A stretch of DNA of 64,000 bases, taken from contig NZ_VXDB01000018.1 of NCBI RefSeq assembly GCF_008711325.1, positions 1 to 64,000 on the forward strand, written 5' to 3'. A model generated the notes under the pieces. It was not told where the DNA came from. It saw only the letters and a program-made list of their open reading frames with translations, and made no database searches. Within the stretch, counting starts at the first letter, position 1. Each line of letters starts with the position of its first letter. A program made the position numbers and the translations under genes. Source of the DNA: Roseibium sediminis. GTDB lineage: Bacteria; Pseudomonadota; Alphaproteobacteria; Rhizobiales; Stappiaceae. This document shows positions 46,018-54,307 of this stretch, in pieces.

Positions 46018-46572
46018 TTATTCGGCAGCTTGCTGGGGATGTTGCGGCTCGTCCCTGGCGATACGGACGAGGTCATCTCCATGCTTGTCGAGATAATCGA
46101 GAGTGAAATTCATATAGGCGAGACCGTAGTCCCGGATCCACTTGGACCCTTGGTGTTGATGGCAGTCTTCTGCGCTGCCTTCGATTTGCTTGAGTTCCGC
46201 GATCACTTGATCCCGGCGCCGGTTCAGGGCGCGGCGAATGACATCCGGCCCGAGCTCCTCGGCATAAAGGGCGATCAGAAGGAAAGGGGACTTGAATGTA
46301 TCTGGTGCCTGCGGCTCGCAGAGAGACGCGATGAATTCGCTGCGGCCCTTGTCTGTTATCGAGTAGACCTTGCGCGCCGGTTTGCCCTGCTGCTGTTCCT
46401 CGCGAACCGTGACCATGCCTTCGGCTTCCAGCCGCGCCAAGGCAGGATAGATCGATCCGAACGACGCATCGTCAAAATAGCTGAACCGACCCTCGGTCGA
46501 TTCCTTTCGGATTTCGTATCCGGTGGCATCGCCAAATGCGAGAATGGCGAGGCAGAGTGAACGGACGCTCAA
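46018..46572 (-). CDS. PadR-family transcriptional regulator
   Basis: A 184-aa PadR winged-helix regulator. The N-terminal DNA-binding domain (about 4-95) opens SLCLAILAFGDATGYEIRKE and has the recognition region SFGSIYPALARLEAEGMV. The C-terminal helices (about 100-175) form the dimer arm. The start is taken as TTG 46572 because GGAGGAG lies 7 nt upstream; longer readings have Arg-rich non-family sequence. First gene of an operon with the adaptor and RND pump, so it probably represses them. Confidence 0.88.
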   Translation of the reverse strand: MSVRSLCLAILAFGDATGYEIRKESTEGRFSYFDDASFGSIYPALARLEAEGMVTVREEQQQGKPARKVYSITDKGRSEFIASLCEPQAPDTFKSPFLLIALYAEELGPDVIRRALNRRRDQVIAELKQIEGSAEDCHQHQGSKWIRDYGLAYMNFTLDYLDKHGDDLVRIARDEPQHPQQAAE

Positions 46573-46733
46573 ATTATGTCTCCTCCGCAATGCGCGTGCC
46601 CGCTGAAGCCTGGCACGTGGCAGCGAATTCCGATTTTCCAATCAGCCTGGACACCGCAATTCCGATCAGGTGGAGACCACGAGAAACACTGCTTCTGAGC
46701 GGCCTGACACCGATTCAGGTATTCATGGCTGAT

Positions 46734-46765
46734 ATATATCGTATCTATATATTGGTTCGATATAT
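46734..46765. promoter_or_regulatory. candidate PadR operator
   Basis: ATATATCG (46734-46741) and CGATATAT (46758-46765) are inverted around an AT-rich centre. The stretch is far more AT-rich than its surroundings and lies about 160 nt upstream of padR. PadR regulators usually bind AT-rich inverted repeats near their own promoter. The assignment is inferred. Confidence 0.4.
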
Positions 46766-46937
46766 GGCAAGGGGGTCGCTAGGAAAAGCATCAAAGGTGC
46801 ATGGATCGGATAACGAAACCAAAAGATGTGTTGGATAAGATGAAACAATACCGGGAAGGGCTCTGGTTCCCTGTGGCGGGCGCACTAGACTTCCCTGTGT
46901 TGGGGTTCCAACTCTGTACGGGTCGGGAGACTGTGAA

Positions 46938-47327
46938 ATGAGTGTGCGTGGATCCAAAGTGCGGACAATCTTTAAAGGCAGCCTTCTCATGAGAGATCCG
47001 CTGTTGAGACTGCTCTTCCTGAATGGACTGACCGGGCTTGTGATTTCCGGCGTGGTGCTGGCCGGCCTGTTTGCAACAAATGTCGGGCAGTTGCGCTACC
47101 TGATCCTGAAAGCAGAGGATCCCGTTTTGCCGATAGTCATGCTGGCCATGGGGCTTTTCGTCACGCTCGGGTCAGTTGTCATGGGCACCGCAATCATGAT
47201 GCTCCGGGATGACGATCGTGCCAAAGGCAGTGGCGGGCGTGGGAGAGGGAATGGGAAGCCGGGGCGTGATGCCCGCTTTTCTGGTGACCTCCAACCCATC
47301 CGGGTCGAGGTCCGCTCCCGTCAGTGA
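46938..47327 (+). CDS. hypothetical two-helix membrane protein
   Basis: A 129-aa protein with two hydrophobic helices (about 26-47: LLFLNGLTGLVISGVVLAGLF; and about 62-88: VLPIVMLAMGLFVTLGSVVMGTAIM), separated by a short charged loop. A basic Gly/Arg tail follows. GGGAGA precedes ATG 46938. It is divergent from the padR operon across about 365 nt. I do not recognise a named domain. Confidence 0.65.
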   Translation: MSVRGSKVRTIFKGSLLMRDPLLRLLFLNGLTGLVISGVVLAGLFATNVGQLRYLILKAEDPVLPIVMLAMGLFVTLGSVVMGTAIMMLRDDDRAKGSGGRGRGNGKPGRDARFSGDLQPIRVEVRSRQ

Positions 47328-47473
47328 ACCAAACGTTCCATCGGGCCAACAGCTACAGGCTTTGCCCGGCTGTGTTCGGCGTCACCTGCTGCAGACGGTT
47401 GTGCCAGGGCGGCCGTCAGAACAAGACCTGCTGACAGCATGAGGCAGATGATTCCAGCCGATGAAAGACGCAT
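47321..47473 (-). CDS. possible small secreted peptide
   Basis: A 50-aa ORF with a plausible signal peptide (MRLSSAGIICLMLSAGLVLT, cleavage near ALA-Q) and a short polar mature part of about 28 residues. GGGA lies 8 nt upstream of ATG 47473. It overlaps the end of the convergent 129-aa gene by 7 nt. The signal peptide and ribosome site argue for it; the length and absence of homology I can recall argue against. Confidence 0.35.
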   Translation of the reverse strand: MRLSSAGIICLMLSAGLVLTAALAQPSAAGDAEHSRAKPVAVGPMERLVH

Positions 47474-47745
47474 GGTGTGTTCCCTTTGTTTCTTGTTGTG
47501 GGAACTTGATACCAAGCAAGTTCTAAATGCAGGAAAAGCGACTTTCTAAAATTTGATCTTTCTTCCGCGTTTCGGTCCAGAAGAAGAAACTCGATCGCGA
47601 TGCGCCGACAAACCTGACGCCTTGCTATAATTGCTGGCGAAACTGAATAGTGAAATAACTACATATGTTTGGTTATATATCTTGAAGTGACGAATCCGCT
47701 CAAAAACCACATCAGAGCGGGACTTTACGGTCTGTTTACGACGAG
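47474..47745. other. intergenic region upstream of the pcaF terminator
   Basis: About 270 nt, AT-richer than its surroundings, with no supported gene. It would contain the promoter of the small secreted peptide if that ORF is real. Nothing else seen. Confidence 0.4.
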
Positions 47746-47777
47746 AAAACATGACCCTTTTTCAGGGCCATGTTTTT
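47746..47777 (-). terminator. terminator after pcaF
   Basis: Read on the minus strand, AAACATGGCCCT folds back on AGGGTCATGTTT around GAAAA and ends in T-rich sequence. It lies 14 nt after the pcaF stop. One mismatch interrupts the stem. Confidence 0.75.
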
Positions 47778-47790
47778 GGTCACGGGGCGA

Positions 47791-49002
47791 TTAGACGGCT
47801 TCCAGCGCGATGGAAATGCCCTGTCCGACGCCGATGCACATGGTTGCAAGGGCAAGCTTGCCGCCGCGATCCTTTAGTTCCAGTGCTGCGGAGCCGGTGA
47901 TCCGGGCTCCGGACGCGCCAAGGGGATGGCCAAGGGCAATGGCACCACCATTGGGATTGATGTGGTCGCCATCTTCCGGCAGTCCGAGATCTCTGAGAAC
48001 GGCAATGCCTTGAGCTGCAAAAGCTTCGTTCAATTCGATCACGTCAAAGTCTGACGGCTTGATGCCGAGGCGGGCGCAGAGCTTGCGTGTTGCGGGAGCC
48101 GGGCCGATGCCCATGATGCGCGGTGGCACACCAGCGGTCGCACCACCGACGATACGGGCAATCGGGGTAAGGCCGTATTTCTTTACTGCGGCTTCCGAGG
48201 CAATCAGCAGTGCGGCTGAGCCATCATTGACACCTGATGCATTGCCTGCGGTCACCGATCCGTTTTCCCGGAAAGGCGCGCGCAGCTTGGCAAGATTATC
48301 TATTGTCGTTTCGGGGCGGGGATGCTCGTCCGTGTCGATGATTGTGGGCTCGCCCTTGCGCTGGGGAATGGTCACCGGCACGATTTCGCGAGCAAAACGG
48401 CCATTTGCCATTGCGGCGCCGGCACGTTGCTGGCTGCGCAGCGCGAAGGCGTCCTGATCCTCGCGCGAAATCTTGAACTCTTCGGCGACGTTTTCTGCAG
48501 TCTCCGGCATGGAATCAATGCCGTATTGCCGCTTCATCAGGGGATTCACGAAGCGCCAGCCAATTGTTGTGTCGTGAATTTCGCTGGAGCGGCTGAATGC
48601 AGTTTCTGCCTTCGGCATGACAAACGGCGCGCGGGACATGCTTTCGACGCCGCCTGCGATTGCGATCTCCATTTCGCCGGCGATGATGCCGCGAGCTGCG
48701 AGAATGACCGCGTCCATGCCCGAGCCGCATAGCCGGTTGATCGTTGTGCCGGGGACAGTGTCGGGAAGACCTGCCAGAAGCGCGGACATGCGGGCAACGT
48801 TGCGATTGTCTTCACCGGCCTGGTTGGCGCAGCCGTAGTAAAGTTCGTCGAGAACTTCCCAGTTTACGCCGGAATTTCGCTCCATCAGGGCTTCGATCGG
48901 GATGGCCCCGAGATCGTCGGCACGAACTGAAGACAGATTTCCGCCGAAGCGGCCAATTGGAGTTCGAACAAAGTCGCAAATGAATGCGTGACGCATGGTC
49001 AT
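47791..49002 (-). CDS. pcaF: 3-oxoadipyl-CoA/acetyl-CoA thiolase
   Basis: A 403-aa thiolase. The acyl-accepting Cys is in INRLCGSGMDAV (about 88-99); the C-terminal catalytic motifs are NPNGGAIALGHPLGASG (about 345-361) and ATMCIGVGQG (about 385-394). The internal TTIGWRFVNPLMK and GIDSMPETAENVAEEF segments are typical of PcaF-type enzymes, which cleave beta-ketoadipyl-CoA to succinyl-CoA and acetyl-CoA. No other beta-ketoadipate or phenylacetate genes are adjacent, so a general acetyl-CoA acyltransferase remains possible. A GGGGAG site precedes the start. A TetR-type palindrome lies upstream. Confidence 0.85.
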   Translation of the reverse strand: MTMRHAFICDFVRTPIGRFGGNLSSVRADDLGAIPIEALMERNSGVNWEVLDELYYGCANQAGEDNRNVARMSALLAGLPDTVPGTTINRLCGSGMDAVILAARGIIAGEMEIAIAGGVESMSRAPFVMPKAETAFSRSSEIHDTTIGWRFVNPLMKRQYGIDSMPETAENVAEEFKISREDQDAFALRSQQRAGAAMANGRFAREIVPVTIPQRKGEPTIIDTDEHPRPETTIDNLAKLRAPFRENGSVTAGNASGVNDGSAALLIASEAAVKKYGLTPIARIVGGATAGVPPRIMGIGPAPATRKLCARLGIKPSDFDVIELNEAFAAQGIAVLRDLGLPEDGDHINPNGGAIALGHPLGASGARITGSAALELKDRGGKLALATMCIGVGQGISIALEAV

Positions 49003-49137
49003 GTCTCCCCATCAAACGTCTGCGCCGGCAAACCGGCCTGACCGGTATCATCCACTGGTCAGCGGCGCGCGCCATCTCTGACCGGAAAGGATTTATCCTC
49101 CTTTCCGTGAACGACGTTTGACGGGAAGTCAAGTATC

Positions 49138-49155
49138 ATCGACCGATCGGTCGAT
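49138..49155. promoter_or_regulatory. perfect 18-bp palindrome, candidate TetR-family operator
   Basis: ATCGACCGATCGGTCGAT is an exact palindrome 135 nt upstream of pcaF. ACCGA/TCGGT-type palindromes are common operators of TetR regulators of acyl-CoA metabolism. It is also 2 nt beyond the manC stop codon, so it lies between two genes on the same strand. No tetR gene is in the window. Confidence 0.55.
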
Positions 49156-49157
49156 TT

Positions 49158-50549
49158 TTAATCGTGACGGATAATGTCATCCTCACCGAGATAGGTGCCG
49201 GACTGAACCTCGATCATCCGCACCGGTATTCTGCCGCGATTGTGCAGCCGGTGGACGGCGCCAAGCGGGACATAGGCCGACTGGTTTTCGGTCAACAGTC
49301 GGGCTTGTCCGTTGATGGTAACCTCGACTGTTCCTTCCACCACGACCCAATGCTCGGCGCGGTGCATGTGGCTTTGAAGGGTAAGCTGCTGGTTCGGCTT
49401 GATCAGCATGGACTGAACGGAGAACCGGTCTCCGGCGTTGATCCGTTCCGTATAGCCCCACGGCTTGTAGGATCGCAGATGGGCATCCACCTCGCTGCGT
49501 CCTTCCTGCTTCAGGCTGTCGACGATCTTCTTGACGTCCTGCGCCTTGTCCTTGTGCGCAACAAGTACGCTGTCACGCGTTGCCACCACGAGAACATCCT
49601 GCAGCCCGATGACAGAGACTAGCCCGTCATCGGCATAGGCAAGGCAATTTGAACTGTTCAGGAAGCGCGTGTCGCCAAGACCGCTGTTGCCGTCGGCGTC
49701 CTTTTCCAGCACGTCCCAGATTGCAGACCAAGACCCAAGGTCGTTCCAGTTGGGGGCGATGGGGACACAGGAAATCCGATCCGCCTTTTCCATGATGGCG
49801 TAGTCGATTGAAATGTCTTCCAACTTTTCGAACTCTGTCTGGTCGAGCCGGGTAAAATCGAGATCGACTGACCGGGTCGCAAGAACTGCGCGCACCTGTT
49901 TGAGAAGGTCGGGTTGGAATTTCCCAAAAGCTTCCACCATGGCCTTGGCCGAATAAAGGAAAATTCCGGCATTCCAGACATAGTTTCCTTGCGCCAGAAA
50001 GGCTTCCGCCTTCTCAAGGCTTGGCTTTTCGACAAAGGCATCGACCTGGCGAACCTTTTGGTCTCCTGCTTTCAACCGGATGTATCCGTAGCCCGTATTG
50101 GGTTCGGTCGGCTGAATCCCGAATGTCACGATCTCTCCGGAGGCTGCTGTCGGGACGGCTGTATGCACGGCGTCGAGAAAAATATCTTCCTTCCCGATCA
50201 GGTGATCTGAAGGAGCAAGGAGAACAAGCGCTTCCGGATCCTGTTCCAATGCAACCAGTGCGGCAAGGGCTGCGGGCGGAGCCGTGTTTCGGCCAACCGG
50301 TTCCAGAACGATGGAAGCGGCGCGCACGCTGATTTCTTCTAGTTGCTCACCGATCAGGAACCGATGTGAGTTGTTGCCGATGACAATAGGAGCCTGAAAC
50401 CCGTTTCCCACAAAACGCTTGCATGTTTTCTGAAACAGGCTTTCCCCCTGAAAGATCGGCAGGAACTGCTTTGGCCGATCCTGACGTGACAGTGGCCAGA
50501 GGCGGGAACCAACGCCGCCGGAGAGGATGCAGGGGAAAATGGATGTCAT
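49158..50549 (-). CDS. manC: mannose-1-phosphate guanylyltransferase/mannose-6-phosphate isomerase
   Basis: A 463-aa bifunctional-type enzyme making GDP-mannose for surface polysaccharides. The N-terminal nucleotidyltransferase carries LSGGVGSRLWPLSRQDRPKQ (about 9-28) and FVEKPS (about 175). The C-terminal cupin (about 350-460) has YKPWGYTERINAG and QSHMHRAEHWVVVEGT with the metal-binding His residues. Whether the isomerase half is active cannot be told. AGGA precedes the ATG. It is monocistronic, divergent from znuC across 300 nt. Confidence 0.92.
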   Translation of the reverse strand: MTSIFPCILSGGVGSRLWPLSRQDRPKQFLPIFQGESLFQKTCKRFVGNGFQAPIVIGNNSHRFLIGEQLEEISVRAASIVLEPVGRNTAPPAALAALVALEQDPEALVLLAPSDHLIGKEDIFLDAVHTAVPTAASGEIVTFGIQPTEPNTGYGYIRLKAGDQKVRQVDAFVEKPSLEKAEAFLAQGNYVWNAGIFLYSAKAMVEAFGKFQPDLLKQVRAVLATRSVDLDFTRLDQTEFEKLEDISIDYAIMEKADRISCVPIAPNWNDLGSWSAIWDVLEKDADGNSGLGDTRFLNSSNCLAYADDGLVSVIGLQDVLVVATRDSVLVAHKDKAQDVKKIVDSLKQEGRSEVDAHLRSYKPWGYTERINAGDRFSVQSMLIKPNQQLTLQSHMHRAEHWVVVEGTVEVTINGQARLLTENQSAYVPLGAVHRLHNRGRIPVRMIEVQSGTYLGEDDIIRHD

Positions 50550-50697
50550 TTAATGATCCTGATGCTGTACGTGCACTCAACCAAGATTAGGTGGTCCGGT
50601 CCTGACAAACTGTAAAGTTTCACGGTGAAGATTGTCTCTCCGAAATCCGTTGCTATCGGTTTTTGTTGAATGCCTTCGCAGGGATCACTATACAAGA

Positions 50698-50712
50698 TGT
50701 AACTATGTAACA
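50698..50712. promoter_or_regulatory. candidate Zur box upstream of znuC
   Basis: TGTAACTATGTAACA is an imperfect palindrome matching 10 of 15 positions of an alphaproteobacterial Zur motif of the type TGTTATATTATAACA (consensus recalled, not computed). It is 136 nt upstream of znuC, at the edge of repeat copy B. Its position before a znu-zur operon supports the call. Confidence 0.4.
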
Positions 50713-50716
50713 CTGA

Positions 50717-50819
50717 TGGGCGTTTCCTGACGAAGTGGATACCGGTTCACCGTCTGGGAATGCGCCAAACCAAACATCTGGAACACGTTGAGCGATTCTG
50801 TGAATGCGAGACGTGCTCT
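50717..50819. repeat. dispersed palindromic repeat, copy B
   Basis: The inverted-orientation relative of 10267-10369, 87 of 103 identical without gaps. It keeps the conserved blocks CGAAGTGGATACCGGTTC and CGAGACGTGCTCT. It occupies the space between the putative Zur box and the znuC start, so it should be transcribed in the znuC leader. Confidence 0.8.
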
Positions 50820-50848
50820 GGTTCAGACAATCCCGAAAGCCGCTTGAA

Positions 50849-51742
50849 ATGGTAGTTAGCCAAAGTCCGCTTGTTGAATTGAAGGGCGCAGGCATTCAGC
50901 GATCAGGCGCGTGGCTTGTGCGGGGAGTGGACCTCACGGTCTCTCCGAAGGAAATTGTGACGCTGATCGGTCCGAATGGATCCGGCAAGTCGACAAGCGC
51001 CAAGATGGCCCTTGGTATCCTGAAGCCGAGTGAGGGAACCGCGGCCCGTCGCTCGGGCTTGAAAATCGGCTATGTCCCACAAAAACTGATGATCGACTGG
51101 ACGCTGCCGCTCTCCGTCGAACGTTTCATGCGGTTGACCGCCAAGCCGGGGCAAAGACAGGTTGATGAGGCGCTTGACTGCACCGGTGTTGCCCATCTGC
51201 GTGCGTCCGAAGTGCGGCATCTGTCCGGCGGACAAATGCAACGGGTCATGCTGGCAAGAGCCATTGCCATGCAGCCGGATTTGCTGGTTCTTGATGAGCC
51301 CGTGCAGGGGGTCGATTATTCCGGTGAGATCGCGATCTACGATTTGATTGCCCGTATCCGCTCGGACCTTGGCTGCGGCATCTTGATGATTTCCCACGAT
51401 TTGCATGTTGTGATGGCGGCAACAGACCGTGTCGTCTGCCTCAACGGTCACGTTTGTTGTCAGGGCACGCCACGCGATGTTTCCGAGAGCGAGGCGTTCA
51501 AGACCTTGTTTGGCGCTCGTGCCAGCGGAGCATTGGCGGTTTACGAACACCATCACGATCACGTTCACTTGCCAGACGGGCGGGTTCAGCATTCCGACGG
51601 GTCGATCCACCAGAATTGCTGCGATCACGTTCATGGACCGCAGGATCATGCTCATGAGCACCATGGCAAGGGCCATGAAGCGCATGATCATTCCCATGAC
51701 CACAGCCATAGCCACGTAGCGGGAGACCATCATGCTCGATGA
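50849..51742 (+). CDS. znuC: zinc ABC transporter ATP-binding protein with His-rich tail
   Basis: A 297-aa ATPase powering high-affinity zinc import. Walker A GPNGSGKST (about 44-52), signature LSGGQMQRVMLARA (about 126-139), and Walker B DLLVLDEPVQGVD (about 145-157) are intact. From about residue 231 an unusual tail of some 65 residues is packed with His (EHHHDHVH, DHAHEHHGKGH, DHSHDHSHSH) and two Cys, a probable zinc-binding or buffering segment. ATG 50849 is chosen because an earlier in-frame ATG lies inside the dispersed repeat. It overlaps znuB by 11 nt. Confidence 0.9.
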   Translation: MVVSQSPLVELKGAGIQRSGAWLVRGVDLTVSPKEIVTLIGPNGSGKSTSAKMALGILKPSEGTAARRSGLKIGYVPQKLMIDWTLPLSVERFMRLTAKPGQRQVDEALDCTGVAHLRASEVRHLSGGQMQRVMLARAIAMQPDLLVLDEPVQGVDYSGEIAIYDLIARIRSDLGCGILMISHDLHVVMAATDRVVCLNGHVCCQGTPRDVSESEAFKTLFGARASGALAVYEHHHDHVHLPDGRVQHSDGSIHQNCCDHVHGPQDHAHEHHGKGHEAHDHSHDHSHSHVAGDHHAR

Positions 51743-52535
51743 TTTCTTCGTGCGTGCAGTTCTGGCCGGAGTCGGTGTTGCAATCGTTGCCGGTCCGCTT
51801 GGATGCTTCATCGTCTGGAGGCGAATGGCCTATTTCGGTGATACGCTGGCACATGCGGCGCTTTTGGGCGTGGCGTTGTCCCTGTTGATCGAAGTGAACA
51901 CAACGGTCGCCGTATTTGCGGTCAGTGTCGCCGTCGCCATGGCGATGCTTGCCCTCAGGCGGACGGACACATTGTCTACGGACGCCTTGTTGGGGCTCCT
52001 GTCACATTCCGCGCTGGCGCTAGGCCTGGTTTGCCTTGCCTTCATGACATGGGTGAGGGTGGATCTAACCGGATTGTTGTTTGGCGATATTCTGGCCGTA
52101 TCAAAATTTGATGTGCTGACCATCTACGCAGGTGGGGCCTTGGTGATCGGCGTCTTGTGCCTTGTCTGGAAGAGGCTTTTTGCAGCGACGGTCAACCCGG
52201 ACCTTGCAGCGGCCGAAGGCATGGACCCCGATAAGGTCAATATCATTTTCATGTTGTTGATGGCTGCCGTCATCTCGATTGCGATCAAGGTCGTCGGCGT
52301 ACTGCTCATCACCGCGCTTTTGATCATCCCGGCCGCTGCTGCCCGTCGTTTGTCTGCAAGTCCTGAGCAAATGGCGTTTTTTGCAGCGGGTCTCGGGATC
52401 GTGTCGGTGCTTGCGGGGCTGTTCAGCTCGCTGAATTTCGATACTCCTGCCGGCCCGAGCATCGTGGTTGCCGGGACAGCGATCTTTATCCTGTCCATCT
52501 TGCCATGGCCGGGGTCGAAGGGCATATCAGGATAA
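51732..52535 (+). CDS. znuB: zinc ABC transporter permease
   Basis: A 267-aa inner-membrane permease of the ABC-3 family with about eight helices. Family features are GPLGCFIVWRRMAYFGDTLAHAALLGVAL (two blocks, about 21-49) and KVVGVLLITALLIIPAAAARRLS (about 186-208), the ATPase-coupling region. GGGAGA precedes ATG 51732, inside the end of znuC. It is followed by zur in the same operon. The periplasmic binding partner znuA is not in the window. Confidence 0.93.
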   Translation: MLDDFFVRAVLAGVGVAIVAGPLGCFIVWRRMAYFGDTLAHAALLGVALSLLIEVNTTVAVFAVSVAVAMAMLALRRTDTLSTDALLGLLSHSALALGLVCLAFMTWVRVDLTGLLFGDILAVSKFDVLTIYAGGALVIGVLCLVWKRLFAATVNPDLAAAEGMDPDKVNIIFMLLMAAVISIAIKVVGVLLITALLIIPAAAARRLSASPEQMAFFAAGLGIVSVLAGLFSSLNFDTPAGPSIVVAGTAIFILSILPWPGSKGISG

Positions 52536-52555
52536 GACAGGGAGACGGACGGATC

Positions 52556-52969
52556 GTGGGCACGCATTCTCACCCGGAATTGACAAAGAACCAGTCACTG
52601 GTCTTTGGGACGTTGAACAGGGCAGATGGCCCTCTGACGGCCTATGCCATTCTCGACCTGCTGCGCGATGAGGGGTTCCGCGCGCCGCTACAGGTTTACC
52701 GGGCACTCGAGAAATTGCTGGATTTTGGACTGGTGCACAGACTGGAAAGTCTCAATGCGTTTGTAGCCTGCTCGCATCCTGGCTGTTCTCAGCATCACGC
52801 AGTTGCCTTTGCGATCTGCGAGACCTGCGGCAACGTTCTGGAATTCACTCCAGACGCGGCGTTGAAGGATTTGTCCAAATGGGCTGGTGACTGCGGTTTC
52901 AGTCCGGCCAAGACGACAATCGAGCTTCGCGGCACCTGCCGGGGCTGCGGACAAGCTGCGACAAACTGA
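52556..52969 (+). CDS. zur: zinc uptake regulator (Fur family)
   Basis: A 137-aa Fur-family repressor. The winged helix (about 5-75) includes LTKNQSLVFGTLNRADGPLTAY and LLRDEGFRAPLQVYRALEKLLDFGLVHR. The dimerisation domain carries the regulatory zinc ligands around HPGCSQHHAVAFAICETCG, and the structural CETC/CRGC pairs. It is the third gene of znuC-znuB-zur, as expected for a self-controlled zinc operon. GTG 52556 is chosen by family length; an in-frame ATG at 52505 inside znuB is possible. Confidence 0.9.
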   Translation: MGTHSHPELTKNQSLVFGTLNRADGPLTAYAILDLLRDEGFRAPLQVYRALEKLLDFGLVHRLESLNAFVACSHPGCSQHHAVAFAICETCGNVLEFTPDAALKDLSKWAGDCGFSPAKTTIELRGTCRGCGQAATN

Positions 52970-52985
52970 TTGCCGATCTCTGTCT

Positions 52986-53483
52986 TTAAAAGGCGTTCGG
53001 CACCAAAAGAGCAACAAGTACGGCCAGTGTGACCGGTATGCGAAGTTTCGGATACCAGTCCGGGACGCGGCCGGTCTTCTTGCAACGCAGGTCATAGGTC
53101 AAAATCAGCAAAAAACCGATGCCAAGCCCTACTGAATGAAAAGGGTGTGGCAGTGCAAGACTTGCCCACGCGATCAATGAGGGAGCGGTGCTGATTGCAA
53201 GTGCCAAGAGATTCGGCGGACTGCCGGATTGCGCTCCATGTGCCATTTCCACGCCCCAGTGAATTCCTCCGAGAAAGGAGAGAATGATCGCGCCGTAAAG
53301 AAGCAGCGCTATCCCGATTTGGGGCTGAAACGGCGCGGGAGCCAGCAGACTTGCCAAGGATAAGATCGCAAAGGGAATGTATCCGCTAGCGGTGAGCCAT
53401 AAGGCAGATTGAGGAATTGTGGTCGATGGGGCGGCAAGGTCCGATGGGGCCGGAATGTCTTCAGAAGGAACGAGGGGTTTCAT
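52986..53483 (-). CDS. DUF3429 membrane protein
   Basis: A 165-aa inner-membrane protein with about five helices and a Pro/Ser-rich cytoplasmic N-terminus. AIILSFLGGIHWGVEM (about 66-81) is the DUF3429 signature, and YDLRCKKTGRVPDWYPKLR (about 129-147) the conserved loop before the last helix. Function is unknown. It is convergent with zur (16-nt gap) and follows the glutathione peroxidase gene on the same strand. Confidence 0.85.
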   Translation of the reverse strand: MKPLVPSEDIPAPSDLAAPSTTIPQSALWLTASGYIPFAILSLASLLAPAPFQPQIGIALLLYGAIILSFLGGIHWGVEMAHGAQSGSPPNLLALAISTAPSLIAWASLALPHPFHSVGLGIGFLLILTYDLRCKKTGRVPDWYPKLRIPVTLAVLVALLVPNAF

Positions 53484-53522
53484 TTTCTTTTGTCCGTCTC
53501 AAGTCATGCTTCAAGAGCAATG

Positions 53523-54119
53523 TCAGTTGCTCATGCCTTGCTCGTGCATTCGATTCAGTTGGTCCTCAATTGCTTTTCTGACGTCTTTTGAAGTCGGCCG
53601 CGTCGGCGTTGAAAACCAGGTTGCGAGCTGACCATCGGGACCTATGAGATATTTGTGAAAGTTCCAGTAGGGACGAGCCGTGACGCCGTATTGTTCGGTT
53701 GCCCACTTGTAGAATGGGTGCGCTTCCTTTCCTTTCACATGGGTCTCGGAGGTGATCGTATAGGTCGCGCCGTATTGGGCCTGACAATAGCCTGTCAGTT
53801 CCTCTTCCGAGCGGGGTTCCTGACCGCCAAAATCGTTCGAGGGGACGGCCAGAATAACCAGTCCGCGCTCGCCGTAATCTGCCTGTAGGGCTTGCAGGTC
53901 GCCGAGCTGGGCCTTGAACCCGCATTCGGACGCCGTGTTGACGATCAGGATCGGCCTTCCGCGAAATTCGGCAAGCGGGAGGTCTTCGCCATTCGGGAGA
54001 GAAAAGACAAAGTCATGAGCCGAAAAACTGCTGTCGACATTGGGCTGCGCCATACCAGCTCCACCTGTCCAGACAGAGATGAGAGTGGCGGGGAGGAGGC
54101 GGTTCAGGAATGACAGCAT
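53523..54119 (-). CDS. glutathione peroxidase family thiol peroxidase, exported
   Basis: A 198-aa peroxidase of the glutathione peroxidase family reducing H2O2 or lipid peroxides. The peroxidatic Cys is in VNTASECGFKAQL (about 57-69). The Gln (SNDFGGQEP, about 94), Trp and Asn (WNFHKYLIGPDG, about 152) of the catalytic tetrad are present. An N-terminal hydrophobic segment (about 4-24, ending GMA-Q) suggests export to the periplasm, unusual for this family but known. The start is uncertain: ATG 54119 or a GTG at 54146. Bacterial members often use thioredoxin rather than GSH. Confidence 0.87.
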   Translation of the reverse strand: MLSFLNRLLPATLISVWTGGAGMAQPNVDSSFSAHDFVFSLPNGEDLPLAEFRGRPILIVNTASECGFKAQLGDLQALQADYGERGLVILAVPSNDFGGQEPRSEEELTGYCQAQYGATYTITSETHVKGKEAHPFYKWATEQYGVTARPYWNFHKYLIGPDGQLATWFSTPTRPTSKDVRKAIEDQLNRMHEQGMSN

Positions 54120-54307
54120 CTCGATGGGCCTGACTTCGTACAGCACTTGTTACTTCTCTACGCGTGTAGTGTTGTTTGGTTCACTACCAGACTGAAAAAC
54201 TTTCAGAAAAGCATGGGGAATTTGACCTCGGTTGGGGTTCGGCCCTGTATTTCGCGCAAAAAACATGTTTGACGTATCGTCAGTTCGATTTCTTGTCAGG
54301 GTTTCCG

